Counted from the stretch's first letter, positions 28,110 through 39,962 are shown. The stretch is DNA of 49,136 nucleotides from Bifidobacterium leontopitheci (GCF_009193355.1 NZ_WBVT01000025.1:1-49136), one strand, 5' to 3'. Numbers and translations: made by a program. The notes: generated by a model from the letters alone, not told the origin.

Positions 28110-29360
28110 TCAGGGGCACACGCGACGGATGAACGCGCCGACCGCGGCCCAATACCGGTCCGGATCGGCGCTGGCGCTCATCGCATGGCCGGCGCCGTCA
28201 ATGACGAGCCGGGTCTTGTCCGGGCTCGCACAGGCGGCGAAGTTGCGGTCGAGGAATGTCGGCGCGACGAACGTGTCCGCCGATCCATGAATGAACAGCA
28301 TCGGCACATGCGAACGCCGCAGCTGCCGCACGCTCGACGCCTGCCGGAACCCGTATCCGGCACGAAGCCGGCAGCACAGGCTCATGCAGGCCAGCACGGG
28401 AACGGCCAAGCATCGGGCGGGCAGATGGTACATCGAGACCGCATTCTCCATGAACTGGTCCCACACCGAGCTGTAGCCGCAGTCCTCGATCGCGGCGACC
28501 ACATTATCGGGCAGGTCGGTTTCGCCGACCGTCATCATCACTGCCGCCGCGCCCATCGAAACCCCGTACAGCATGATGCGCGCCTGCGGGTCGTGCCGTA
28601 CGACGAAACGCACCCATTGCATGAGGTCACGCCGGTCAAGCCATCCCATGCCGACGTATCGTCCTTCGCTCAGCTCATGGCCGCGCGCGGCGGGCGCGAT
28701 TGCGGTAAAGCCCATGTCGGCGAATCGCCTCGCGTATTTCGCCATCTCGCGCGGCCGGCCGGTGTAGCCGTGCTGGAGGATCACGTACCGGTGGGTGGGC
28801 GCATAGGGGAATCGTTCGTCGACTGTAACGCCTTGCGCGCCCGCGTGCGCGGCGGCGTCCCGCGTACCCGCGTGCGTCGCTCCGCCCGCCACCGCAGCGT
28901 GACGCACTGCTGGAATCCCTTGATTTTCAACGGTTTTCAAAGATGCGTCACGCTGCAGGGGCGAGCAGAGCGACGATGTTGCCACCGGCGACTGCGACGG
29001 TGGCAACATCCAGGCGTGGAGGCGCAGTCCGTCCTCGCTGACCGTCCATGTCGGCTCCTTGACGCGCTCGAACCAGCGGGCGGCGCGGACTTCCTCGTCG
29101 GCGTCGCGATGCTCGCCTTCCAGCGCGGCGCCTTTGATCTTGCCGGCCTTGACCAGTTTCATCATCGAAATCGGCGCCCGATCATCGAGCGTGAAATGGA
29201 ACATGAACGCGGAGCCGGCCGCGATCAGCAGACCGAGCGCGCCGGCGGCGACTCCCGTAGTCCGCACCGCCACTCGCCTGGCATGCGCGAATCGCGAGAC
29301 CGTCATCGGCCCCTTGGCGGATGGCCGTCCGCCATTCGACCCATGGCACTCGATAGGCAT
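28110..29360 (-). CDS. Membrane-anchored alpha/beta hydrolase
   Basis: A 416-residue serine hydrolase of the alpha/beta fold, substrate unknown. A signal-anchor helix lies at about residues 34-55 (VAAGALGLLIAAGSAFMF), placing the domain outside the cell. The core starts around 190 with VILQHGYTGRPREM (oxyanion region), then GVSMGAAAV (nucleophile Ser, about 269), FIHGSADTFV (Asp) and DGAGHAMS (His). Residues about 118-185 are a poorly conserved insert whose DNA contains two hairpins. The start at 29360 follows GGAGGTGCGGAA; the ATG at 29306 (MTVSRF), with AAGGGG, is an alternative. Repeat blocks flank the gene on both sides. Confidence 0.88.
   Translation of the reverse strand: MPIECHGSNGGRPSAKGPMTVSRFAHARRVAVRTTGVAAGALGLLIAAGSAFMFHFTLDDRAPISMMKLVKAGKIKGAALEGEHRDADEEVRAARWFERVKEPTWTVSEDGLRLHAWMLPPSQSPVATSSLCSPLQRDASLKTVENQGIPAVRHAAVAGGATHAGTRDAAAHAGAQGVTVDERFPYAPTHRYVILQHGYTGRPREMAKYARRFADMGFTAIAPAARGHELSEGRYVGMGWLDRRDLMQWVRFVVRHDPQARIMLYGVSMGAAAVMMTVGETDLPDNVVAAIEDCGYSSVWDQFMENAVSMYHLPARCLAVPVLACMSLCCRLRAGYGFRQASSVRQLRRSHVPMLFIHGSADTFVAPTFLDRNFAACASPDKTRLVIDGAGHAMSASADPDRYWAAVGAFIRRVCP
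28894..28956. repeat. Palindromic element inside the hydrolase gene, copy 1
   Basis: Perfect 13-bp arms, GCAGCGTGACGCA (28894-28906) and its complement (28944-28956), enclose 37 bp. It is read in frame as part of the hydrolase insert. It looks like an intergenic-type hairpin that entered the coding sequence. Confidence 0.75.
28975..29010. repeat. Palindrome inside the hydrolase gene, copy 2
   Basis: Perfect 12-bp arms, GATGTTGCCACC (28975-28986) and GGTGGCAACATC (28999-29010), around a 12-bp loop, 18 bp from the previous element. Confidence 0.75.
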
Positions 29361-29483
29361 TTCCGCACCTCCATATCGTCATCCGCCCATATCGTATGCC
29401 GCTCCCATGCCGTCATGCGGTAATGCGGCCGATCGGCATGCGCAAGCCGCCTCCGACGGCGCGACATGCCGAAGCCGTCACGG

Positions 29484-29732
29484 TGACTCCGGGGTTTGTC
29501 CCATTTCCGAGGCTCAGAATGGGAGAAACCCGGGAGTCCCGACCCCCAAACTCCCGACATCCTCCCATCCACGACCCTTCAGATGGGAGAAACCCGGGAG
29601 TCACCGATACAGACTCCCGACATCCTCCCATCCGCACGTCCCGAAATGGGAGAAACCAAGGAGTCCCGACCCCCAAACTCCCGACATTCTCCCATTCCCG
29701 GCCTCAGAAATGGGAGAAACCAAGGAGTCCGA
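29484..29732. repeat. GACTCCCG...CGGGAGTC repeat block, about four units
   Basis: A tandem run of the same palindromic unit as at 27962-28079, with hairpins of CTCCCAT/ATGGGAG. It lies between the divergent hydrolase (29360) and cydDC (29861) starts. It crosses an open frame in phase with cydDC but is not part of that protein. The rest of 29361-29860 shows no gene. Confidence 0.85.
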
Positions 29733-29860
29733 GCATGAACCTCATCACATCCCCTAGCCAACAGCCGCATTGGTTGTTACTGTGGGGAGTCCAAGGGAAA
29801 TTCGCACACGACCGCGCGGCCGCCGAGAAGCCGATGACGGTCCTGACGGGGGAAGATTCG

Positions 29861-32800
29861 ATGATCGACAAACGACTGTTCCGGCTGGCTCCTGGCATCG
29901 GGCGGCTGACCGCAGGAAAGGTGCTGATGCTGTGGGTCGGCCTGCTGACCAGCGTCGCATTCGTGGTGACGCTGGTCGGTCTGCTGCGCACGCTGTTGGC
30001 GACGGCAAGCGGAATGTCGGGCACCACAGCCGCATCCACACCGCTCATCCCCCGGCTCACCGTGCCGCAGTCGCTCGCCGCGCTCGCCGTCATCGCGCTG
30101 GTGCGCTACCTCACCACGCTCGGCGCGAACCGGCTTGGCTTCGAGGCGGCGGAACGGGTGAAGCTCTCCCTGCGCGAGCGCCTGTACCGCAAGATGCTGG
30201 CGTTGGGACCGGCGTACAGCAACCGTGTGAAGACCGCGGACGTGGTGCAGTCGTCCGGCGAGGGCATCGAGCAGATTCAGAGCTTCTTCGAGCTGTTCCT
30301 GCCGCAGCTGTTCTATTCGGTGCTCGCGCCGCTCACCCTGTTCGTGGTGCTGCTGCCGGTGAACTGGCCGGCCGCGCTGGTGCTGCTCGTGTGCGCGCCG
30401 CTGATCGTGGTGATCGTGGGCCTGGTGGCGATGCGCGCGGCCCGCGTGTTCAAGAAATACTGGGGAAAGTACACGGATTTGGGTGCCGCGTTCCTTGACG
30501 ACGTGCAGGGATTGGAGACGTTGAAGGCGTTCGACGCCGACGAGCGCGCGGCCCGCAGCATGGACGCCAAGGCCGAGGAGTTCCGTGTGATGACCATGCG
30601 CGTGCTGCAGATCCAGCTGCGTTCGCTCACCGCCATGGACGTGGTCGCGTACGGTGGCGCCGCGGCCGGCATCGGCATGGCGGTCTGGCAGTGCCTTGCC
30701 GGTTCGCTCGACCTGGCAGGCGGCCTGGTCATCGTGCTGCTGTCCGCCGACTTCTTCATTCCGCTGCGGCAGTTGGGATCGTTCTTCCACGTGGCGATGA
30801 ACGGCATGACGTCGACCAAGCGGATCTTCGCGCTGCTCGACGCGCCGGAACCGCAGTACGGCGACGTCGACCTGGACGTCGCCACCGACGGCCGCGGCGG
30901 ACGGCTGACGGTCCGTTTTGACCATGTCGGGTACGCGTACGAACCACAGCCGGGCAACGCGACGGCCGGAGCGGCGACGACCGACGCGTTGCCGACCGAC
31001 GCGGCATCGGCCGGGACGCCAACCAATGGAACGACCGAAGCCGGCGAGACGACCACGGAAGCCACGGCTTCGACCGTCATAACCACCGCAGAAACAGCAA
31101 CGGCCGGCACGGCAACGGCCGAAACAACGACGGCGAGTCCGCCGACCGCTCAATCCGACGGCACGGCAGTCAAGACGGCGGCACCGGCGCTCGCGGATGT
31201 GTCGTTCGTCGCGCGGCCGGGCAGTCTCACCGCGATCGTGGGCGTGAGCGGTTCGGGCAAGTCCACGGCGGCCGCGGTGCTCGCCGGCATGGTCACCGGG
31301 TACACCGGCTCCGTTACGTTGTCGCGCGCGGATGATGACGGCGATAACGTCACCAGCGGCGGCACTGTCGACGGCAGAGTCACCGGCACAATCAGCAACG
31401 ACACTGCCGGTGACCGCGTTGTCGTCAACCGCGCCGTCGAGTTGCGTGACCTGAGCGGCGAGTGCCTGTCGCGTACGGTGACGCTGGTCGGCGCACGCGC
31501 GCACCTGTTCGCCGGCACCTTGCGCGACAACCTGCTCATGGCCAGCCCTGACGCCGACGACGAACAGCTCTGGTCGGCGTTGCGCGACGCGCGCATCGAC
31601 GATTTCGTGCATGACCAGCCGGGCGGACTCGACATGACGATCGAGCCGGATGCGGCCAACCTGTCGGGCGGGCAGCGTCAGCGGATCGCCATCGCGCGGG
31701 CACTGCTGCATGACAGCGCGGTCTACGTGTTCGACGAGGCGACCAGCAGCGTCGACGCGGAAAGCGAGGAGCGGATTCTCTCGACGATCCGTGAACTTGC
31801 CGCCGACCACACGGTGCTCATGATCACGCACCGCATGGCGAACGCGGTCGGCGCCGGCAACATCGTCGTGTTCGAGCGCGGCTCGGTCGTCGAAACCGGC
31901 AGCCACAACGAGCTGATGGCTGCCGACGGTACGTATGCGCGGCTGTTCCGCGCCCAGCAGACGATCGAGCAGGTCGGACGCGCGACGGAAGCGGACGGTC
32001 CGGCCGGGCGCGACGCCGCACGGTCTGCGGAGTCTGCGCAAGCCGCGTCGACCATGCAGGCAACGCAAACTGCACAGGCGCAGACCACGCAGGCCAGCAC
32101 TGTGCAGGCACGAATCAACACCGCGAACGACGCACAGCATGGACAGTCCGCGAAAGATGATGCACAGACCGTCCATGTCGCAGACGCTGGGCACGCCGCT
32201 GTCGCAGAGGGCGCGCCTTCTGCACACGCCGCACACGCCGATTCCGCACAGTCCGCATCCCCCGCGCCCAGCGACCACGGCCCACGCGGCACGATCCGGC
32301 TGATCTGGCGGCTGCTGCACGTGGCCGCGCCGCTGTCGCGGTTCATGGTCGCCGCATGCGTTGCCGGGTCAATCGGGCATCTGGCGGCCACGTTCCTGCC
32401 GGTGTTCGGCGTGATGGCGCTGCTCGCGCTCGTCGGCACGCCGGTGTGGGGCATGGGCGTGAGCGCGTCGGTCACGGCGATGGCGGTGTGCGCGCTGATC
32501 CGCGGACTCATGCGGTACGTGGAGCAGTTCATGAACCATAACGTGGCGTTCCGTCTGCTCGCGCTGTTCCGTCACCGAGCGTTCGCCGCGCTGCGACGGC
32601 TCGCGCCCGCCAAGCTTGACAGCAAAGGCAAGGGTGACCTGATCGCGCTGGTCACCACCGACGTGGAGATGCTGGAGATCTTCTTCGCGCACACGATTTC
32701 GCCGACCGTCATCGCGCTCGTGACGACGGTGGCATACGCGGCCGCGCTGTGCACGTTGAACCCGTGGATGGCGCTGCTGCTCATCGCCGCGCATCTGACG

Positions 32801-34396
32801 GTCGGCGTGACGCTGCCACTGCTGTTCGCCCGTTCGGTGCGCGGCATCGGACCGGCGTTGCGCCGCGAATCCGCCGCGTTGGACGACCGGGTGCTCGACG
32901 GCATGCGCGGCATCGGCGAGATCATCCGGTTCGGCGCCGGCGAGGTGCGGGTCGCGGATATCGTGACGCGCACGCGCGGCCTGTGGGCGCGGCGCGCGCG
33001 GCTGAACCGCGTCAATGGACGGTTCGCTGGGCTGGGCGGCGTGCTGGTGCTGGTGTTCACGGCCGCGGCGGCTTTCTTGGCGGCTGCAGTGTCCGGGGCT
33101 ACGCTGTCGGGTGGCGTTGCCAGCGTTGCGGTTGCCAGCGTTGCGGTTGCCGGCGTTGCGGTTGCCGGCGTTGCGGTTGCCGGACCGTCCGCCGCGTTGG
33201 TGGCGGCCGTCGTGCTCGTGTCCGGTTCGTTCGGGCCGACGCTTGCGCTGAGTGCACTGCCGGCGAACCTGACGAACACGTTCGCCGCTGCCCGCCGCCT
33301 GTTCGCGCTGATGGACGAGGCTCCCGCGGTGGTGGAACACGGCACCGCCACGCCGGAATACACGGGCATGACGCTGGACAGGGTGACGTTCGCATATCCG
33401 GAGGCGATGGCGGACGGTTCGGCAGTAGGCATCAACTCGCCTGATGATGGCACGGTCTTGTCTGGTGCCGGCACGGTCTTGATGAATGATGACGCTGCTC
33501 GCGCCGGCGTCGGGACGATGCACGATGCCGCTACAACCCCTGCCGACACCGGATCCGCCGGATCTGCGGCCGCCGCAACTGATGCTGAGTCTGTTGATTC
33601 CGCGACCGCCGCCGGGCCCGCTCCGGTGCTGGCCGACCTCTCGCTGGACGTGCCGCGAACCGGCATCCTCGGTGTGCAGGGTCCGTCGGGACGCGGCAAG
33701 TCGACGGTGCTCAAGCTGCTCATGCGATATTGGGACCCGCAGTCCGGGCGTGTGATGATCGCCGATACGCCGCTGCCGGACGTCGACGCGCAGTACCGGC
33801 GTCGCGTGCAGACGCTGATGAGTCAGGAGACCGCGCTGTTCGACGGCACGATCCGCGACAATCTGATGATCGCCCTGCCGCAGTCGGATGGCACGGACGG
33901 CACCGCGACGGTCACCACCGACCAGCAAGCCCTCACGCCCCCGCCTACGGAGGCCGTCAGCCGGATTCGCACTTCGGCAACGCTCACGCCCCCGCCGGCG
34001 GGGGCTGTCAGCGAAGCTGACTGGGGGTGGTCCTCGCGTCAGCAGCGCCGCAACTCGTCGGAACACGACCTCGACGCGCGGCTGCGCGAAGCGTGCCGCA
34101 AAGCGTCGGTACTGGACCTCATCGACTCGCTGCCGCAAGGCTTGGATACACCGGTCGGCGAGCTGGGCGACAGGCTGTCGGAAGGCGAACGCCAGCGCAT
34201 CGGCCTGGCGCGCGTGTTCCTGCGCGAAGCCGACCTCGTGCTCTTCGATGAGCCGACGAGCCGTCTGGACGCGCTGAACGAGGCGGTGATTTTGCAGTCG
34301 ATCCTCGCGCTCACACAGGATGGCAACACTGCGGCAGTGCTGGTCTCGCACCGCGAGTCGGCGATGCGCATCGCCGACCGCGTGGTCGCACTGTAG
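29861..34396 (+). CDS. cydDC: Fused CydD-CydC-type heterodimeric ABC exporter
   Basis: A 1511-residue protein joining two ABC exporter halves, like the CydDC thiol/haem-linked exporter needed for cytochrome bd. Half 1: six-helix domain (about 1-310), then an NBD with GVSGSGKST, LSGGQRQR and VYVFDEATS, interrupted after FDHVGYAYEP by an Ala/Thr-rich stretch of about 75 residues. An Ala/Gln/Thr-rich linker (about 700-805) leads to half 2: membrane domain, then an NBD with GPSGRGKST, LSEGERQR and LVLFDEPTS. The second NBD contains a segment of about 60 residues encoded partly by an intergenic-type repeat (33989-34032). I chose 29861 (MIDKRLFRLAPG) after GGGGGAAG; an ATG at 29735 with AAGGAG lies in repeat DNA. 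Confidence 0.85.
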   Translation: MIDKRLFRLAPGIGRLTAGKVLMLWVGLLTSVAFVVTLVGLLRTLLATASGMSGTTAASTPLIPRLTVPQSLAALAVIALVRYLTTLGANRLGFEAAERVKLSLRERLYRKMLALGPAYSNRVKTADVVQSSGEGIEQIQSFFELFLPQLFYSVLAPLTLFVVLLPVNWPAALVLLVCAPLIVVIVGLVAMRAARVFKKYWGKYTDLGAAFLDDVQGLETLKAFDADERAARSMDAKAEEFRVMTMRVLQIQLRSLTAMDVVAYGGAAAGIGMAVWQCLAGSLDLAGGLVIVLLSADFFIPLRQLGSFFHVAMNGMTSTKRIFALLDAPEPQYGDVDLDVATDGRGGRLTVRFDHVGYAYEPQPGNATAGAATTDALPTDAASAGTPTNGTTEAGETTTEATASTVITTAETATAGTATAETTTASPPTAQSDGTAVKTAAPALADVSFVARPGSLTAIVGVSGSGKSTAAAVLAGMVTGYTGSVTLSRADDDGDNVTSGGTVDGRVTGTISNDTAGDRVVVNRAVELRDLSGECLSRTVTLVGARAHLFAGTLRDNLLMASPDADDEQLWSALRDARIDDFVHDQPGGLDMTIEPDAANLSGGQRQRIAIARALLHDSAVYVFDEATSSVDAESEERILSTIRELAADHTVLMITHRMANAVGAGNIVVFERGSVVETGSHNELMAADGTYARLFRAQQTIEQVGRATEADGPAGRDAARSAESAQAASTMQATQTAQAQTTQASTVQARINTANDAQHGQSAKDDAQTVHVADAGHAAVAEGAPSAHAAHADSAQSASPAPSDHGPRGTIRLIWRLLHVAAPLSRFMVAACVAGSIGHLAATFLPVFGVMALLALVGTPVWGMGVSASVTAMAVCALIRGLMRYVEQFMNHNVAFRLLALFRHRAFAALRRLAPAKLDSKGKGDLIALVTTDVEMLEIFFAHTISPTVIALVTTVAYAAALCTLNPWMALLLIAAHLTVGVTLPLLFARSVRGIGPALRRESAALDDRVLDGMRGIGEIIRFGAGEVRVADIVTRTRGLWARRARLNRVNGRFAGLGGVLVLVFTAAAAFLAAAVSGATLSGGVASVAVASVAVAGVAVAGVAVAGPSAALVAAVVLVSGSFGPTLALSALPANLTNTFAAARRLFALMDEAPAVVEHGTATPEYTGMTLDRVTFAYPEAMADGSAVGINSPDDGTVLSGAGTVLMNDDAARAGVGTMHDAATTPADTGSAGSAAAATDAESVDSATAAGPAPVLADLSLDVPRTGILGVQGPSGRGKSTVLKLLMRYWDPQSGRVMIADTPLPDVDAQYRRRVQTLMSQETALFDGTIRDNLMIALPQSDGTDGTATVTTDQQALTPPPTEAVSRIRTSATLTPPPAGAVSEADWGWSSRQQRRNSSEHDLDARLREACRKASVLDLIDSLPQGLDTPVGELGDRLSEGERQRIGLARVFLREADLVLFDEPTSRLDALNEAVILQSILALTQDGNTAAVLVSHRESAMRIADRVVAL
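33112..33182 (+). repeat. 15-bp tandem repeat inside cydDC
   Basis: About four to five copies of a 15-bp unit close to GGCGTTGCGGTTGCC, encoding SVAVA or GVAVA units. It lies within a hydrophobic segment of the second membrane domain. Copies are nearly identical, so length variation by slippage is plausible and would stay in frame. Confidence 0.8.
33989..34032 (+). repeat. Intergenic-type palindromic repeat within cydDC
   Basis: The run from the CCCCGCC-GGCGGGG hairpin through GTCAGCGAAGCTGAC to TGGGGGTGG is also found at 40199-40242, outside genes, with one mismatch. Here it is translated (near SEADWGW) in the second nucleotide-binding domain, between Walker A and the signature motif. Confidence 0.8.
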
Positions 34397-34426
34397 GAGG
34401 AGCTGGGGGCGCTGCCGGTGGAGCGG

Positions 34427-34905
34427 GAACCACCCCCAGTCAGCTACGCTGACAGCCCCCGCCAGCGGGGGCCAAGGCCCCGGGAGAACGCGCTCCACAG
34501 CTACCAATTCGGTGGACACTGTCCCGGACTTGGCCCCCTCGGTGGAGGGCCGAACCGAACGGGTCTGTGACATGTGAAGCGATGTCGGCTGGCCCGGACT
34601 CGGCCCCCTCGGTGGAGGGGGCTGTCGCGGCCGCAGGACGCGACTGGGGGAGCGTCACCCGCTAGGCACATGCCGCATGACACGGCCTGGCGGGCTACGC
34701 TCCCCCAGTCTTCGCTACGCTCAGCCAGCCCCCTCCACCGAGGGGGCCAAGGATGGCGGGCCGGCCAACTCGACGGGTGACGCTCCCCCAGTCAGCCTCC
34801 ACCGAGGGGGCCAAGGTACCGAGACAGCCGATATCGCCGCAGACACGGCCGGCCCGGTTCTTCACCGAGGGGGCCGAGTCCCGGGACAGTCAGCAACGCT
34901 TCACA
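34427..34905. repeat. Cluster of CCCCC(T/G)C...GAGGGGG palindromic repeats
   Basis: The 534-bp gap between the convergent cydDC and clpB ends holds at least six copies of hairpins such as CCCCCTC-GGTG-GAGGG and GCCCCCGCCAGCGGGGGC, often with a short CAGTC-GCT-AGC motif. There is no gene. The stacked hairpins may terminate both genes. Confidence 0.8.
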
Positions 34906-34930
34906 TGTCACAGACAGCCCGGCCTTTATG

Positions 34931-37588
<2,658 letters not shown>

Positions 37589-37683
37589 ATTCAACCTCCG
37601 TCTGTCTTGTCGCCGCGGCCGGCGTCGCGTTCGCGCGGCCGGCTGCGGCATGTTTCGTCAATGTCTGATATGCACAACCGTCT

Positions 37684-37689
37684 TGTCAA
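37684..37689 (-). promoter_or_regulatory. Putative -35 box of clpB
   Basis: TTGACA on the minus strand, 18 bp downstream of the HAIR operator and about 95 bp before the clpB start. The matching -10 (around AGACAT at 17-bp spacing) is poor, so the promoter is tentative. Confidence 0.4.
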
Positions 37690-37706
37690 TCAGTTTATTC
37701 CCAAAA

Positions 37707-37727
37707 GTTGAGTGAACGTGACTCAAG
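37707..37727. promoter_or_regulatory. HAIR operator (HspR binding site) upstream of clpB
   Basis: GTTGAGT, 7 bp, ACTCAAG: one mismatch to the HAIR consensus CTTGAGT-N7-ACTCAAG. The arms extend outward to CAAAAGTTGAGT and ACTCAAGTTTTG with a single mismatch. HspR repression of clpB and dnaK through HAIR is established in actinobacteria. It implies heat induction of clpB. Confidence 0.85.
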
Positions 37728-38018
37728 TTTTGTGCGTGTCGCGACGACAGCGATGCTGCAGATGACGTCGCGGACGACGGCACAGCGGACAACCACCCCA
37801 GCCGCGCCGCGCATGTTACGACCCGCGTGCCGCCGCGCGCGATTCATGCTCCTATACTGCTTGCTGGCGTCGTATGGGCTTGCCAAGACAGACACATGAC
37901 GCTCCCCCAGTCAACAACGTTGACGGTCTCCTCCATCGAGAGGGACGAGGAGATGCCCAACGCCTCGGCAAGCACGGCGAGCAAGAGAAGTCGAGAAATC
38001 GAGAAATCGGGAAGTGTC

Positions 38019-38948
38019 ATGATCTTTCAATCCGGGTCGCTGCTGCTGGTCATCATCGGCGCGTATCTGCTCAAACACCTGCATATCTTCGGCGACCACG
38101 ACTACCACGTGCTGCAGGGACTGGTCTTCAACCTGACGCTGCCGTGCGCGATCATGCTGTCGTTCGCCACCAACAAACACGACATGAAGATGCTGTGGAT
38201 CGTGCTGTTCGGCTTCTTCGCCTGCGCGATACCGCTGTTCATCGTCTACGTGGGCTCTCGCGGAGACGAGCGCAACTACCGCGCGTTCCAGATGCTCAAC
38301 GCTTCCGGGCTGAATCTCGGCGCGTTCTGTCTGCCGGTCGTGCAGACGTTCATGGGACCGTCCGCCGGTCTGCCGATCATCATGCTCGACATCGGCAACG
38401 CGACGGTCGCCACGGCCGGCTCGCTCACCATCACGCGCACGCTGCTGCACATGGACGGCAACTTCCGTTCGCTGCCGCTGGTACTGCGCGTACGCGGCAT
38501 CCTGCATGACTTCTTCAGCTCGATCTCGTTCGACATGTACATGCTGATGTTGATCTTCGTGTTCGCGCATGTGACGATCCCGCAGCCGATCATCACGTTG
38601 ATCACGCCGTTCGCCAACGCGAACGCGTTCTGCACGATGGCGATGATCGGCCTCATGATGGAGGTGCCCGACAGCCGCAAGGACCGGATGGAGCTGCTCA
38701 AGGTGATCTGCTGGCGGCTCGTGTTCGCGTGCGTCATCGCAGTGGCGGCGTGGTTCCTGCTGCCGTTCGACGAGCGGATCCGCGAAATCATGGTGCTCGG
38801 CTCGTTCGCGCCGATCACGATCTTCTCGACCAAGTTCACCGATTCGCTCACCGGCAACGCGAAGCTCGCCGGGTTCTCGATGACCGTCACCGCCGTGCTC
38901 AGCCTGATCCTCATGACCGCTCTGCATGCCGCCCTGCCGGTGGCGTGA
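38019..38948 (+). CDS. AEC-family permease (auxin efflux carrier family)
   Basis: A 309-residue membrane protein with about ten hydrophobic helices, from SLLLVIIGAYLLKHLHIF to the C-terminal VTAVLSLILMTALHAAL. The internal FNLTLPCAIMLSF and the late SFAPITIFSTKF are AEC-like. Members move organic acids or related anions; the substrate cannot be told. The start at 38019 (MIFQSG) opens directly into helix 1. An ATG at 37953 has a GAGG-like site too close to it and would add a charged 22-residue leader. The preceding 100 bp contain repeat-like CCCCCAGTC DNA. It diverges from clpB. Confidence 0.8.
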   Translation: MIFQSGSLLLVIIGAYLLKHLHIFGDHDYHVLQGLVFNLTLPCAIMLSFATNKHDMKMLWIVLFGFFACAIPLFIVYVGSRGDERNYRAFQMLNASGLNLGAFCLPVVQTFMGPSAGLPIIMLDIGNATVATAGSLTITRTLLHMDGNFRSLPLVLRVRGILHDFFSSISFDMYMLMLIFVFAHVTIPQPIITLITPFANANAFCTMAMIGLMMEVPDSRKDRMELLKVICWRLVFACVIAVAAWFLLPFDERIREIMVLGSFAPITIFSTKFTDSLTGNAKLAGFSMTVTAVLSLILMTALHAALPVA

Positions 38949-38972
38949 GCGGGTGGCGACGGACAGCCGGCG

Positions 38973-39118
38973 GCGCTCCCCCAGTCTTCGCTACGCTCAG
39001 CCAGCCCCCTCCACCGAGGGGGCAAGTGACGGGCCGGCACCTCCGGCGAAGGGCGATTGTCCCGCACCCTCGGCCCCCTCGGTGGAGGGGGCTGTCAGCG
39101 AAGCTGACTGGGGGAGCG
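38973..39118. repeat. CCCCCAGTC / GAGGGGG palindromic repeats
   Basis: Inverted pair of the same family as at 34427-34905: CTCCCCCAGTC...CCCCCTCCACCGAGGGGGC and, reversed, GCCCCCTCGGTGGAGGGGGC...GACTGGGGGAG. It fills the gap between the convergent permease and fumarylacetoacetase-family genes. Confidence 0.85.
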
Positions 39119-39140
39119 ACACCCGCTGCCGCAACGTGTG

Positions 39141-39962
39141 CTATGCGCGCACGATCACGTTGCGCAGGTCGCCCACGCCTTCGACGTGGACGATGGTCTC
39201 ATCGCCCGGGTCGAGATGGCCGGACGCGTTCGGCGTGCCGGTCATGATGACGTCGCCGGGCAGCAGCGTGGAGAAGCTGGAAATCGCGGCGATCTGCTCC
39301 GGGATGCCGTGAATGAGGTTCGCGGTGGTGCCGGACGCCATCGGCACATCCTCGCCGTTGAGCGTGAACGAGATGTGCGCGTCCTTCCAGTTCACGTCGT
39401 CACGCGTGACGATCCACGGGCCGAGCGGGCAGGACGTGTCGAAGCCCTTCGCGCGCGTCCACGTCGGGTCGACGCCCTGCAGGTCGCGCAGGGTCACGTC
39501 GTTGACGCACGTGAAGCCGAGCACGTAGTCCATGGCCTTCTCGACGGGCACATTCTTGGCGACGCGGCCCATCACCACGGCCAGTTCCGGCTCGAAGTTC
39601 ATGTCCTTCGAGCACGGCGGGTACACGATCGGGTCGTCGGGGCCGATCACGGACGTGGACGGCTTGGTGAAGATGACCATGTTCTCCGGCGCGTGCGCGA
39701 TCTCGGAGTGGCCGGCTTCGTGCATGAACTGGGCGTGCGCCTCGTAGTTCTTGGCCAGGCCGTACACCTTGGACGGGATGACTGGCGCGAGCAGGCGGAT
39801 GCCGTCCGCATCGACCGCGTAGCGCTCGCCGGTCGGCTTGACCGGCTGGGCGCCGAACGGGTAGCCGTCGAGCTCCACGAGGTAATCCTTGCCGTCCGCC
39901 GCGTCCTGCTGGACGAAGGCGTAGCGCGGCGTGTCATTGAGTGAAAAACGTGCGATTCTCAT
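39141..39962 (-). CDS. Fumarylacetoacetate hydrolase family protein
   Basis: A 273-residue protein of the FAH superfamily, which includes hydratases, isomerases and decarboxylases acting on 2-oxo acids. A short N-terminal domain (1-65) precedes the catalytic fold. Metal ligands are expected in DMNFEPELAVVMG (two Glu) and TCVNDVTLRDLQ (Asp). LPGDVIMTGTPNASG and KGFDTSCPLGPWIV are characteristic. The start at 39962 (MRIARFSLND) is chosen because upstream in-frame sequence is not FAH-like. The exact substrate is not deducible; no aromatic degradation genes lie nearby. Confidence 0.9.
   Translation of the reverse strand: MRIARFSLNDTPRYAFVQQDAADGKDYLVELDGYPFGAQPVKPTGERYAVDADGIRLLAPVIPSKVYGLAKNYEAHAQFMHEAGHSEIAHAPENMVIFTKPSTSVIGPDDPIVYPPCSKDMNFEPELAVVMGRVAKNVPVEKAMDYVLGFTCVNDVTLRDLQGVDPTWTRAKGFDTSCPLGPWIVTRDDVNWKDAHISFTLNGEDVPMASGTTANLIHGIPEQIAAISSFSTLLPGDVIMTGTPNASGHLDPGDETIVHVEGVGDLRNVIVRA

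Noticed and set aside
29396..29860. N-terminal extension of CydDC
   Set aside because: The extension translates the palindromic repeat block at 29484-29732 and has no exporter similarity; the membrane domain starts after 29861.
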